Shown here one piece after another: positions 25,208 to 33,271 of a stretch of DNA of 64,000 nt. This DNA is from Reyranella sp. (GTDB taxonomy: Bacteria > Pseudomonadota > Alphaproteobacteria > Reyranellales > Reyranellaceae): NCBI GenBank assembly GCA_019750135.1, contig JAIEOV010000089.1, forward strand, positions 1 to 64,000. Reading direction: 5' to 3'. The position numbers and the translations under genes are program-made. Below the pieces are notes generated by a model. That model did no database searches. It was not told the DNA's origin and worked only from the letters and a program-made list of their open reading frames with translations. Position 1 is the stretch's first letter. Each line of letters starts with the position of its first letter.

Positions 25208-25960
25208 ATGAGCGAACCATATAAGGTGTTCTGGCAGCCTGGTTGAACCAGCTGTCTGAGACTCAAAGAGTTTCTATCGGTCCGTGGGATCGACTTCGTA
25301 TCAGTCAATGTGCTCGAAGATCCGACCGGCATGGCGGAGCTGGAACGGCTCGGCGTGCGCTCGGTGCCGGTGCTGTCGCGTGGCGACAAGTACACGTTCG
25401 GGCAGAGCACCAAGCAGATCGTCGAGTTCCTCGGCCTCGGCGAGAAGTCCGGCCCCGAGCTCTCGACCGATGAGCTGGCGGCCCGCGTCACCAAGTTCAT
25501 GGATGCCGCCCTCCAGCTGATCCCGCTGATGCCGGCCGACCGGCTCGCCACGCACGTACCGGGCCGGCCGCGCAGCTACCGCACGCTCGCCTTCCATCTG
25601 TTCCGCGTCGTCGAGGCCTTCCTCGATGCCAACGAGAACGTCACGCTGGTCCAGGCCATGTTCCGCGAGGAGCCTGCCGCCGACGCCACGACCGAGGCCC
25701 TGGTCGCCTACGGCACGAACATCCGCGATCGCTTCCGCGCCTGGTGGCAGGCCGGCGACACGGCGCCGTCGAAGACGCTGCAGACCTATTACGGCCCGCA
25801 GAGCCTACATGAGCTGATGGAGCGGACGACCTGGCACTCGGGCCAGCATGTGCGTCAATACATGATGTTGTTGGAGAAGGAAGGGGTCACCCACCACCGG
25901 CCGCTGGTCGCCACCGACTTCGCCAAGCTGCCGATGCCCCAGAACGTGTGGGACGGTTGA
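25208..25960 (+). CDS. Glutaredoxin-DinB fusion with in-frame TGA at the first active-site Cys (candidate selenoprotein)
   Basis: 250 residues if the TGA at codon 13 is read through. Residues 1-78 form a glutaredoxin-like domain: MSEPYKVFWQPG, then TGA, then TSC, giving U13-T-S-C16 where relatives have CxxC; the cis-Pro motif is SVPV at Pro54. Residues about 90-240 form a DinB_2 domain with metal-type histidines His130, His210 and His214. ATG 25208 has GGAG 6 nt upstream. Codons 1-37 are about 49% GC (55 of 113 nt), whereas the next 60 nt are 75% GC. A hairpin follows the TGA. Selenocysteine insertion is inferred; alternatives are a pseudogene, a sequencing error or re-initiation downstream. 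Confidence 0.65.
25244..25246 (+). other. In-frame TGA, candidate selenocysteine codon
   Basis: Codon 13 of the glutaredoxin-DinB frame. It replaces the first Cys of the CxxC motif (Q-P-G-x-T-S-C). The frame before and after it encodes one continuous domain, and the codon differs from TGC or TGT by one base. The TGA also lies in the loop of a small palindrome, CTGGT-TGA-ACCAG (25239-25251). Confidence 0.6.
25251..25281 (+). promoter_or_regulatory. SECIS-like hairpin just after the TGA
   Basis: GAGACTC (25258-25264) pairs with GAGTTTC (25268-25274) as seven pairs including one G-U, around an AAA loop. A 3x3 internal loop and a four-pair lower stem (25251-25254 with 25278-25281, two of them G-U) extend it. 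The loop begins 18 nt after the TGA, within the range of known bacterial SECIS elements. The AAA loop lacks the G usually found in its first two positions, so SelB recognition is uncertain. Confidence 0.4.
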
Positions 25961-25994
25961 CGCCGGCACGGCCCTCGCTTACCCATCGTTTTGC

Positions 25995-26621
25995 ATGACG
26001 GCAAAGTTTCCAGGCGAGAAGTACTCCACAGCCGGCGCGTTCCTTGCCGACTACGCATCGGCGATGGCCAAGGCGCTCAATTCCGTGCGCCCCGCAGAGC
26101 TCGAGCGCGCCGTGACGGCGATGAAGCGCGCCATCCAGGCCGACCGGATGATCTTCACCTGCGGCAATGGCGGCTCGGCGGCGATCGCGAACCACCTGAC
26201 CTGCGACTGCTCCAAGGGCATCGCCTCCAACACGACGCTGCGGCCGCGCGTCGTCAGCCTGTCGTCGACGGTCGAGCTGATCACCGCGATCGCCAACGAC
26301 ATGGCCTTTCCCGAGATCTTCGCCTACCAGCTCAAGAACGCCGCACGCCCGGGCGACGTGCTGATCACCATCTCGTCGTCCGGCGATTCCGAGAACATCA
26401 TCCGCGCCCTCGACTGGGCCGGTGAGAACGGCATGACGACGATCGCGATGTCCGGCTTCTCCGGCGGACGCAGCGCGCAGATGGCCGACATCAGCCTGCA
26501 TGTCGCCGCGGCGAACTACGGCGTCGTCGAGGACGTGCATCAATCGTTGATGCACATCCTCGCCCAGTATGTGCGGATGTCGGAGCTGCCGTCCGAGCTG
26601 GTGCAGACGCTCCGCTTCTGA
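25995..26621 (+). CDS. gmhA: SIS-domain sedoheptulose-7-phosphate isomerase-like protein
   Basis: 208 residues. The sugar-isomerase fold shows IFTCGNGGSAAIANHL (phosphate loop) and LITISSSGDSENIIRAL, with C-terminal EDVHQSLMHILAQ. GmhA converts sedoheptulose 7-phosphate to heptose 7-phosphate for LPS core or S-layer sugars. No other heptose genes lie nearby, so it may belong to another glycan pathway or be a relative. It starts 34 bp after the glutaredoxin-DinB stop. Confidence 0.85.
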   Translation: MTAKFPGEKYSTAGAFLADYASAMAKALNSVRPAELERAVTAMKRAIQADRMIFTCGNGGSAAIANHLTCDCSKGIASNTTLRPRVVSLSSTVELITAIANDMAFPEIFAYQLKNAARPGDVLITISSSGDSENIIRALDWAGENGMTTIAMSGFSGGRSAQMADISLHVAAANYGVVEDVHQSLMHILAQYVRMSELPSELVQTLRF

Positions 26622-26683
26622 TCTTTTCTGGTGCCTGAAGGACTTGCACAGGGAGGGAACCCCTCCTGCTCTGAAGCGTTGTC

Positions 26684-26704
26684 TGGGCTGCCTCTACCAG
26701 CCCA
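26684..26704 (+). promoter_or_regulatory. Hairpin directly before the RBS of the DUF883 gene
   Basis: TGGGCTG (26684-26690) and CAGCCCA (26698-26704) pair perfectly over a 7-nt loop. The ribosome binding bases GGAG follow at 26705-26708. The structure could modulate initiation or be a leader terminator without a T-tract. Confidence 0.4.
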
Positions 26705-26714
26705 GGAGCAAATC

Positions 26715-27047
26715 ATGCGCAATTCGGCGGCCCAAAACGGCAAGGATCTGGCACGGGAAATCGCGCTTCTGCGCCAGCAACTCGACGATCTGGCCGACAC
26801 GGTGAGCGGCACGGGCGGGTCGATCGTGGCCCGCGGCGAAGCAGCGATCGAGGAGACGTTGAAGTCGGCGCGCGAGCTCGTGGCCAAGTACGGCGACACC
26901 GCCAAGGCGTTCGCCGAGGACACGGCCAAGCTCAAGGAAAGAGCGACCGACACGCTTATCGAGCACACAGAGACGCGTCCGCTCACGACTTTTGCGGCGA
27001 TCGCCGGCATCGGTTTCCTGGCAGGCTGGCTTTTTCGTCGGCACTAG
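26715..27047 (+). CDS. DUF883 (ElaB/YqjD-like) membrane-anchored protein
   Basis: 110 residues. A charged, helical N-terminal two thirds (LAREIALLRQQLDDLADTV, then EETLKSARELVAKYGDT) is followed by the C-terminal anchor RPLTTFAAIAGIGFLAGWLF and a basic RRH end. This is the exact layout of YqjD/ElaB proteins, inner-membrane proteins that bind ribosomes or organise the envelope in stationary phase. The start has GGAGC upstream. The next gene encodes a small two-span membrane protein, as in yqjD-yqjE pairs. Confidence 0.88.
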   Translation: MRNSAAQNGKDLAREIALLRQQLDDLADTVSGTGGSIVARGEAAIEETLKSARELVAKYGDTAKAFAEDTAKLKERATDTLIEHTETRPLTTFAAIAGIGFLAGWLFRRH

Positions 27048-27087
27048 TCGGCCGGCGTCCAAGCGAGTCGCAGCCCCCCGTCCCTCG

Positions 27088-27351
27088 ATGATCGGCCCTC
27101 TCCTGCGCGTGGCGGCGTCTGGCGCCGCCGCGCGTTCCCTGCGCAGCGCCGCGCATGACGCCGCGACACGCGCGATGCTGGCCATCGGCGCCGCGCTCGC
27201 CATCGGCGTCGGTGCGCTATGCCTCACCTGCTCGGCCTACATCCTTCTTGCCCGCAGCCTCGATCCAGCGGCCGCCTGGGCAATCCTTGGGGGGTTCTGG
27301 GGGCTGGCCGGTCTGCTCTACTTCACGGTCGTCAGCCGCCGGCGCGGCTGA
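27088..27351 (+). CDS. Small two-span membrane protein, YqjE-like position
   Basis: 87 residues with two hydrophobic segments (about 30-54 and 62-82) and an RRRG end. By position after the DUF883 gene it matches YqjE/holin-superfamily companions, but sequence similarity by eye is slight. ATG at 27088 begins MIGPLLRVAA; upstream in-frame sequence belongs to the preceding gene in another frame. Its last 34 bp overlap the convergent AI-2E permease gene. Confidence 0.7.
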   Translation: MIGPLLRVAASGAAARSLRSAAHDAATRAMLAIGAALAIGVGALCLTCSAYILLARSLDPAAAWAILGGFWGLAGLLYFTVVSRRRG

Positions 27352-28496
27352 CGGGCGCGCGTATACACCGGCGGGCGCGCCGCTGACGCCAGCGACGGCT
27401 TGTGCGCCAGCCGGTCGCTCACCGGGCGATCGTCGGCCAGCAGGACTTCCAGCCAGCGCAGAGACGGCAGGTGGGCGGCGATCGTGCTGATCAGAATCAG
27501 CAACGGCACCGCGACGATGGCGCCGATCGCGCCCCACATCCAGCCGAGGAGGGCGATGGAAGCGAACACCGCGACCGTGTTGAGGGCGCAACGCCGGCTG
27601 ACGAACATCGGCGTCACGAGGTTGGCCTCGATGAGGTGGATGACCAGCAAGGCGGCGGGCGCGCCGACGATGCTCGGCCAGTCGTCGAAAGTGAGCAGCG
27701 CCACCAGGGCGACGACCGCAATGGTCACCGCCGAGCCGATGAACGGCACGAAGCCCGCGATGCCCATCAAGGCGCCCCAGATGATGGCGTTGGGGAAGCC
27801 CAGCAGCGCCAGCGCGACCGTCGCGCAGGCAGCGACGCCGGCATAGATCACGGCGAGCGAGAACAGGTATTGGCCGACGCGGTCGTTGATGTCGCGCATC
27901 ACCCGGGCGAGACGAACGCGCGTGTTGAACGAGGCCGGGATGCGCATGATCTGCCGCCGCGAGTTGTTGCGATGCGCGAGCAGCAGGAAGGCCAGCACTG
28001 CGGCATAGAACACCTGCAGCAGCAGGCCGGGCGTCGTGCTGGCAAGCTCGGCCATCAACGACTTCTCGCGCACCACCACCTTTTCGGGCGGCGTCACCGT
28101 GGGCGTGGTCGGCGTCGCCGCCGAGGCCGCCTGCTCGACCTGCTTGGAGACTTCCTGGACGACGGCGATCGACTTGCGCACGCCCTCGAGCTTCCGCTCC
28201 AGCGTGTAGGTCAGATAGGGCGTCTGATCGATCCAGTTGGTGAGCGCGGGAATGGAGATGGCCAGCAACGCCGCCAGTCCCGTGGCCAGCAGCAGCACCG
28301 AAGCGGCAGCCGACATCGACGGCGGCAGGTGCAGGCGCTCGAAGGTGTTGGCGACCGGTGTCAGGACGAGCGCCAGCACGATGGCGCCGGCCGTGGGGAT
28401 CAGAAAATCGCGGGCGACGTAGCCGAGGGCCGCGACGCCGCATACCGCCAGCACGATCAGGGGCCGTCGGATTGCCGAGCCACCCTGCACATGCAC
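27318..28496 (-). CDS. AI-2E family (PerM-type) permease
   Basis: About 392 residues with eight membrane segments. It has the family order: N-terminal pair, a periplasmic loop (residues about 80-150), then SVLAFLLLAHRNN-like text, and the core GVAACATVALALLGFPNAIIWGALMGIAGFVPFIGSAVT. Members export AI-2 or small molecules or act as Na+/H+ antiporters. The start is uncertain: in-frame GTG codons at 28496 (used), 28490 and 28541 exist but no ATG; the frame runs far upstream antisense to the APH-like gene and that part is not coding. Confidence 0.85.
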   Translation of the reverse strand: MHVQGGSAIRRPLIVLAVCGVAALGYVARDFLIPTAGAIVLALVLTPVANTFERLHLPPSMSAAASVLLLATGLAALLAISIPALTNWIDQTPYLTYTLERKLEGVRKSIAVVQEVSKQVEQAASAATPTTPTVTPPEKVVVREKSLMAELASTTPGLLLQVFYAAVLAFLLLAHRNNSRRQIMRIPASFNTRVRLARVMRDINDRVGQYLFSLAVIYAGVAACATVALALLGFPNAIIWGALMGIAGFVPFIGSAVTIAVVALVALLTFDDWPSIVGAPAALLVIHLIEANLVTPMFVSRRCALNTVAVFASIALLGWMWGAIGAIVAVPLLILISTIAAHLPSLRWLEVLLADDRPVSDRLAHKPSLASAARPPVYTRARQPRRRLTTVK

Positions 28497-28673
28497 GATG
28501 GGAAAGCGTTTTTCTCCCGGTTCTCTGATCGCGACGCCCACGTCCCTATTCCATTGATGGACTTTCAACGGCCGTGCTGCACCGCGGTTGCACTCTTGTT
28601 CTGAAATTGCGTTTCTCTCTGTGGCTACAGGGGTTTGCGCAGCGCGCATGACGGCCTCTAGGCTCGCCGCACC

Positions 28674-29726
28674 ATGCCGACCTATGCCAACACCGTCCCC
28701 GTCATGGAGCGCCATCGCTTCGATGGCGCTTCGCTCGATCGCTACCTGCAGCAGCATCTCGAGGGCTATCGCGGTGGGCTGGAGGTCCGGCAGTTCGACT
28801 CCGGCCATTCCAATCCGACCTTCTTCATTGCGGCGGACATGTCGGGCGGCAAGCGGCGCGACTTCGTGCTGCGCAAGAAGCCGCCCGGCAAGCTGGTGGC
28901 GTCGGCCCACCAGGTGGATCGCGAGTTTCGTGTGATCTCGGCCCTCGCCCGGACAGACGTTCCGGTGGCGCCCGCCCGCCTGCTGTGCACCGACGATTCG
29001 GTGATCGGCCAGACGTTCTACCTGATGGAGGCCGTGCCGGGCCGCATCCTGATCGACGCCTCGATGCCCGACCAGAGCCGCGAGGAGCGCACGGCCATCT
29101 TCGATTCCATGAACGACATGCTCGCCCGCCTGCACAAGGTCGACCCGGCAAAGGTCGGGTTGGGCGACTACGGGCGCCATGGCCAGTACATCGCCCGCCA
29201 GGTGGCGCGCTGGAGCAAGCAGTACGCCGAGCTCAAGACCGAGGACATCCCGGCGATGGACAAGCTTTCGGCCTGGCTGCCCGAGAACATCCCGGCAGAG
29301 GATCCGACCACCATCGTCCATGGCGACTACCGGCTGGGCAACCTCATCGTCCATCCGACCGAGCCGCGGGTCGTGGCGGTGCTCGACTGGGAGCTCTCGA
29401 CACTCGGCCATCCGCTGTGTGACGTCGCCTACAACTGCCTGGGCTATCACCTGCCCGATCCGCCGCACGGCTTTGCCAAGGTCGACTTCGACCGCCTCGG
29501 CCTGCCGACCGAACAGGACTACGTCGCCGCCTACTGCCGGCGCACCGGACGGCAATCCATCCCGCACTGGAACTATTACCTCGCCTTCTCGCTTTATCGC
29601 TTGGCTGCCATCGCCCAGGGCGTCTATCGCCGCGGCCTGCAAGGCAATTCGTCGAATCCCGAATCGATCAAGATGAGCCGGTCCGCGCGCGAGCGCGCCG
29701 AGCTTGCGTGGAGTCTCGTGTCCTAG
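28674..29726 (+). CDS. APH-family phosphotransferase (ACAD10/11-like kinase domain)
   Basis: 350 residues. The kinase motifs are [15 protein letters not shown] (catalytic loop with Asp and Asn) and [20 protein letters not shown] (metal Asp). The C-terminus [18 protein letters not shown] is typical of the group related to the phosphotransferase domain of ACAD10/11. Those enzymes phosphorylate hydroxyacyl-CoAs so they can enter beta-oxidation, which is a plausible role here. The gene is followed 9 bp later by a Bug protein and then a hydrolase, suggesting a small carboxylate-use operon. Confidence 0.88.
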   Translation: MPTYANTVPVMERHRFDGASLDRYLQQHLEGYRGGLEVRQFDSGHSNPTFFIAADMSGGKRRDFVLRKKPPGKLVASAHQVDREFRVISALARTDVPVAPARLLCTDDSVIGQTFYLMEAVPGRILIDASMPDQSREERTAIFDSMNDMLARLHKVDPAKVGLGDYGRHGQYIARQVARWSKQYAELKTEDIPAMDKLSAWLPENIPAEDPTTIVHGDYRLGNLIVHPTEPRVVAVLDWELSTLGHPLCDVAYNCLGYHLPDPPHGFAKVDFDRLGLPTEQDYVAAYCRRTGRQSIPHWNYYLAFSLYRLAAIAQGVYRRGLQGNSSNPESIKMSRSARERAELAWSLVS

Positions 29727-29735
29727 GAGGAAGCC

Positions 29736-30722
29736 ATGAAGAAAGTCACCCGCCGCTCGACGCTCGCCCTTGTCGGCGCCGCGGCACTGGCGCCGCCGGC
29801 CACGCTGCGGGCGCAGCAGACGGGGCTGCCCGACAAGCCGCTCAAGATCCTGGTCGGCTTTCCCGCCGGCGGCGGCACCGATGTCATGGCGCGCTTCCTG
29901 GCCGAGCCGCTGAAGCAGCGCACCGGCCGCAATGTCCTGATCGACAACAAGGCGGGCGCCTCGGGCACCATTGCCGTCGAGGCCCTGAAGAACGCGGCGC
30001 CGGACGGCACCACGATCGCCTATGTGCCGTCGGCCACCATCGTCCAGAAGCTCACCATGGAATCGGTGCCGTTCGATCCCCTGACCGACATCCAGCCGGT
30101 CACGCTGGCCGGCACCGTGCAGACGGCCTTCTGCGTGTCGCCGACCATCGGCGTCAACACACTGCCCGAATACATCGAATGGTTGAAGAAGAACCCGACC
30201 CGGCAGAGCTTCGGCACCACGGCGATGGGCTCGTTCACGCATTTCTTCGGCGTCATGGCCGGGCGCGAGATCGGCATCCCGCTCGAGCCGGTGCCCTATC
30301 GCGGCGCCGCGCCGCTGGTCGCCGACCTGCAGGGTGGCCATATCGCCGCCGGCTGCGGCGGCATCACCGACTTCCTGGAGCATCATCGCGCCGGGAAGGT
30401 GAAGGTCATCTTCACCTCGGGCACCAAGCCCACCACCTCGGCGCCGGAGATCCCGACCGCCACCCAGCTCGGCTATCCCAAGCTGCAGATCCTGGGCTGG
30501 TACGTCTTCTTCGCTCCCGCCAAGACGCCGGCGCCGCTGGTCGATGCCTGGGGCAAGGAACTCAAGGGCGTGCTGGCCCTGCCCGACGTCCAGAAGAAGC
30601 TCACGGAGCTTGGCCTCGACGTCGAGACCTCCACTCCCGCCGAGTTCACCCAGCGCATGACGGCCGACCTCGCCCGCTGGAAGACGATCATCGATTCGAT
30701 CGGGTATAAGCCGACGCAGTAA
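29736..30722 (+). CDS. Bug-family (TctC-like) solute-binding protein
   Basis: 328 residues, signal with twin arginines (KKVTRRSTLALVGAAAL). Mature sequence KILVGFPAGGGTDVMARFLA and VLIDNKAGASGTIAVEALKN define the Bug fold. Many blocks match the member at 24199-25176, such as FGTTAMGSFTHFFGVM and LDVETSTPAEF. RBS AGGAGG precedes the ATG. Between a kinase gene and a hydrolase gene, it likely supplies their carboxylate substrate, but no permease is encoded here. Confidence 0.92.
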   Translation: MKKVTRRSTLALVGAAALAPPATLRAQQTGLPDKPLKILVGFPAGGGTDVMARFLAEPLKQRTGRNVLIDNKAGASGTIAVEALKNAAPDGTTIAYVPSATIVQKLTMESVPFDPLTDIQPVTLAGTVQTAFCVSPTIGVNTLPEYIEWLKKNPTRQSFGTTAMGSFTHFFGVMAGREIGIPLEPVPYRGAAPLVADLQGGHIAAGCGGITDFLEHHRAGKVKVIFTSGTKPTTSAPEIPTATQLGYPKLQILGWYVFFAPAKTPAPLVDAWGKELKGVLALPDVQKKLTELGLDVETSTPAEFTQRMTADLARWKTIIDSIGYKPTQ

Positions 30723-30739
30723 CCCGTAAGGAACCGCCC

Positions 30740-31489
30740 ATGCCGATCCTCAAACGCGCCGATGCCGAAATCCATTACGAGATCCACGGCGCGGGCTTTC
30801 CCGTCCTGCTCTATGCGCCGGGCGGATTGAAGTCGGAGATGAGCATGTGGGGCGGCTCGTCACCCGCTTATCCCAACGGTTTCCCGTGGATGGACCCGCG
30901 CACGGCCCTCAGCGACAAGTACACCGTGATCGCCATGGACCAGCGCAACGCCGGTCGCTCGGTGGCCGACGTCAAGCCCGACCACGGCTGGCATACCTTC
31001 GCCGCCGACCATCTCGCGCTGATGGACCATCTCGGCTTCAAGAAGTTCCACGTCATGGGCGGCTGCATCGGCGGCAGCTATTGCTTCGAGGCGATCGAGC
31101 AGGCGCCCGATCGCGTCGCCGCCGCCGTGCTGCAGAACCCGATCGGCCTGTGGGAGAACCGCGACAGTTGGGACGCCGCGGTCAAGGGCTATGGCGAAAC
31201 GGTGCGCACGCGCGATCCGTCGATCAGCCAGGAGACCATCGATTCCTTCGGCAGGAACATGTTCGGCGGCGACTTCGTGTTCTCGGTCACCCGCGAATTC
31301 GTGAAGGGCTGTCGCACACCGCTCTATCTCCAGCCCGGGACCGACAAGCCGCATCCGGCCCACACAAGCGCCGAGATCGCCGAGCTTGCCCCCAACATCG
31401 AGGTCCAGAAGGATTGGCGCGGGCCGGCGTTCCTGCAAGAATCGATCCGTCGCGTGCATGACTTTCTGGCAAGGAATACACCCAAGTGA
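30740..31489 (+). CDS. Alpha/beta hydrolase with Cys at the nucleophile elbow
   Basis: 249 residues, alpha/beta-hydrolase fold. The elbow reads VMGGCIGGSYC with Cys109 where most members have Ser (G-x-S-x-G). Cys nucleophiles occur in dienelactone hydrolases. The acid and base are probably in the C-terminal third (a His in RRVHDFL). It may open a lactone or cleave an ester produced in this operon. Its stop overlaps the ATG of the next gene (TGATG). Confidence 0.85.
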   Translation: MPILKRADAEIHYEIHGAGFPVLLYAPGGLKSEMSMWGGSSPAYPNGFPWMDPRTALSDKYTVIAMDQRNAGRSVADVKPDHGWHTFAADHLALMDHLGFKKFHVMGGCIGGSYCFEAIEQAPDRVAAAVLQNPIGLWENRDSWDAAVKGYGETVRTRDPSISQETIDSFGRNMFGGDFVFSVTREFVKGCRTPLYLQPGTDKPHPAHTSAEIAELAPNIEVQKDWRGPAFLQESIRRVHDFLARNTPK

Positions 31490-31851
31490 TGATACGTCGT
31501 CTTGCTCTCGCAGCGCTGCTTTCCGCTGCCGTCGTCATTCCATCCTCGGCGCAGGAGCAGACCTGGGTCGCCGTCGCCAGCGATGGTGCCGGCCTGTGGG
31601 GCATCGCCGTCGGCATGGCCACGCGCGAGGCCGCAGAACAGACGGCGCTCGGCGAATGCAGCATCTACTGCCGGGTGAAGTTCACGGCGCAGGCGCGCTG
31701 CGTGGCCTATGCCTTCAGCGAGACCGGCCGCGCTGAGGGTTTTAGCGCCGGTCCCACCCGTGCATCAGTCGAACAGCCGGCCTGGGCGGAGTGCAACGCC
31801 AACGTCCCGGCCGATTCCTGCAAGATCAAGACGGCGCGCTGCTTCGAATAA
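31489..31851 (+). CDS. Secreted DUF4189-like protein
   Basis: 120 residues with signal peptide MIRRLALAALLSAAVVIPSSAQE. The mature part has two similar halves with paired cysteines (LGECSIYCRVK, QARCVAYAF, WAECNANVP, DSCKIKTARC), the DUF4189 pattern of disulfide-stabilised periplasmic proteins. Function is unknown. An in-frame GTG one codon upstream is a possible start. Translational coupling to the hydrolase gene is likely. Confidence 0.82.
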   Translation: MIRRLALAALLSAAVVIPSSAQEQTWVAVASDGAGLWGIAVGMATREAAEQTALGECSIYCRVKFTAQARCVAYAFSETGRAEGFSAGPTRASVEQPAWAECNANVPADSCKIKTARCFE

Positions 31852-31867
31852 TCTTCCGGTCCGCAAG

Positions 31868-32254
31868 TTACCGCTTCATCTCGATCTTGAAGACCTCGTC
31901 GAGCCACTTGCGGGCTTCGTGGAGGCTGGTGAACACCCGCACGGGTCGCTCGCCCTCTTCGGGGAGTGCCATGAGTTCGCGCACAGTGTCGCCACGCTTG
32001 CTGTCGACGACGAAAGCCAGGGGCCCGCGTTGAGCCGCCTGTGGCGAATTTCGCGCCATCACCAGAAGCTGCTTGAGACGCTCCATATCGGCGTCGGTAT
32101 TGGCCGCCGCGACGTCGAGGATCTTCCGGTAGTGCAGCGCACCCTGCTCGACGGCCTCCCGGACGGCGTTCATGAACTCCTCGGCGGAGATGGTTCCATG
32201 ACCGACGGCGACGACCAGACGGTCGTGATGGGAAATGCGAACGTGAATCGGCAT
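31868..32254 (-). CDS. SpoIIAA/STAS-like protein
   Basis: 128 residues. The sequence MPIHVRISHHDRLVVAVGHGTISAEEFMNAV (in two reads) followed by YRKILDVAAANTDADMERL and LAFVVDSKRGDTVRELMAL fits the STAS-like fold of single-domain SpoIIAA-related proteins. There is no clear phosphorylatable Ser as in true anti-sigma antagonists. It ends 16 bp from the convergent DUF4189-like gene and lies downstream of the BON gene on the same strand. Confidence 0.7.
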   Translation of the reverse strand: MPIHVRISHHDRLVVAVGHGTISAEEFMNAVREAVEQGALHYRKILDVAAANTDADMERLKQLLVMARNSPQAAQRGPLAFVVDSKRGDTVRELMALPEEGERPVRVFTSLHEARKWLDEVFKIEMKR

Positions 32255-32318
32255 GGCGTGGCGCCGACTTAATAGGACGGCGCCGCGGTAAGATACAAGC
32301 AGTCCAAGTGCGGTTAGA

Positions 32319-32681
32319 TCAGCGCTCGTAGCCAGGCTTGCCCATCTTTGCTGCAGCGCCGGCTTGTTCTTCGGGCGCCGGGCTGGGCAACGGCTCCTTT
32401 GACTGCAGATTGTTGCGCACCTGGAGAACGCCCGGGATGGCGCAGGCATGCGCCTCGGCGCGTTGCATCTCGGCGCAATGGCGGACAGTGCCGCCCAGCG
32501 TCACCTCGCCGTTCCTGATCTCGACCTCGATCTCGTGTGAATCGAGGCCGACATCGTCGGCAAGGCAATTGCGCAGCTCGCGGGCGATGTCGGCGTCCGC
32601 ATGACGGTAACCCGCGGGCTCGCGCACCTCGGGCACATGATCCTCAGGCTCGATGCCGCTCATCTTGCGCTCTCGTGCCAT
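32319..32681 (-). CDS. BON-domain protein
   Basis: 120 residues, no signal peptide. The central BON domain (about 28-95) shows IARELRNCLADDVGLDSHEIEVEIRNGEVTLGG in consecutive segments, then HACAIPGVLQVRNNL. Flanks are charged and rich in Pro, Ala and Glu. BON domains bind membranes or associate with mechanosensitive and stress proteins. The divergent MarR gene is 103 bp away. Confidence 0.85.
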   Translation of the reverse strand: MARERKMSGIEPEDHVPEVREPAGYRHADADIARELRNCLADDVGLDSHEIEVEIRNGEVTLGGTVRHCAEMQRAEAHACAIPGVLQVRNNLQSKEPLPSPAPEEQAGAAAKMGKPGYER

Positions 32682-32763
32682 GCCGCCCCTCCTCCAGGGA
32701 GGAACTCGTTTCGAGGCAATGGGTTGCCGGGGAACCCAGGCGGGACACTTGCCAAATAGATGA

Positions 32764-32775
32764 TTAGCGTCCTAA
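32764..32775. promoter_or_regulatory. Possible MarR operator half-sites
   Basis: TTAG-CGTC-CTAA is a short inverted repeat 9 bp before the MarR start codon, in the intergenic space shared with the divergent BON gene. MarR proteins often bind TTAG/CTAA-like palindromes over their own promoter. The arms are short, so support is weak. Confidence 0.3.
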
Positions 32776-32784
32776 CTTTCTGAG

Positions 32785-33243
32785 ATGCCGACCAAGCACA
32801 TCGATTTCGGTTTCCGCGTCGCCCGCATTTCCCGGCGCCTGCGCCAGGCTGTCGATGCCGAGTTGCGCGCCTATGGGCTGACCGACGCGACGTGGCGGCC
32901 GCTCGCCTATGTCGGAAAGCTGGGCGGCGGCGTGCGCCAGAAGGAGCTGGCCATGGCGCTGTCGATCGAAGGGCCGACCCTGGTCCGCCTGCTCGACAAC
33001 CTCGAGCGCCGCGGCCTGATCGAGCGGCGCGAGGACGAGACCGACCGGCGGGCCCGCGGCATCTACCTGACGCGCGCCGGCCGCGACCTCGCCGTGCGCG
33101 TGGCCAAGGTCGGCGCCGAGGTCCAGGCGCGCGCGCTTGCCAAGGTCTCACCGGCCGACCTCGACATCTGCCAGGCCGTCTTCGACAAGATCGATCGTGA
33201 ACTGGACACGCGGCTGGAAATCGCAGCACCAGCCGCCGAATAG
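32785..33243 (+). CDS. MarR-family transcriptional regulator
   Basis: 152 residues. Winged HTH: GVRQKELAMALSIEGPTLVRLLDNLERRGLIERREDETDRR in adjoining reads, then a C-terminal dimer helix. The DETDRRA wing is typical. MarR proteins of this group often repress aromatic-acid or drug-response genes. It precedes the metal-dependent hydrolase gene by 28 bp on the same strand, so it probably controls the 33.3-36.1 kb operon. Confidence 0.93.
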   Translation: MPTKHIDFGFRVARISRRLRQAVDAELRAYGLTDATWRPLAYVGKLGGGVRQKELAMALSIEGPTLVRLLDNLERRGLIERREDETDRRARGIYLTRAGRDLAVRVAKVGAEVQARALAKVSPADLDICQAVFDKIDRELDTRLEIAAPAAE

Positions 33244-33271
33244 GCGAAGAAGAACGATTGAGGAGGAAGCG

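Noticed and set aside
25243-25473. Short rightward frame beginning next to the TGA codon
   Set aside because: It is in another frame from the conserved glutaredoxin-DinB protein and encodes an Arg-rich sequence without features.
23674-25551. Leftward open frame of 625 codons over VOC, Bug and glutaredoxin-DinB genes
   Set aside because: Antisense to three recognised genes and lacking any motif. It does not explain the TGA region.
28497-30386. Upstream extension of the AI-2E permease frame to more than 1000 codons
   Set aside because: The extension is antisense to the APH-like and Bug genes and shows no protein features; the permease begins near 28496.
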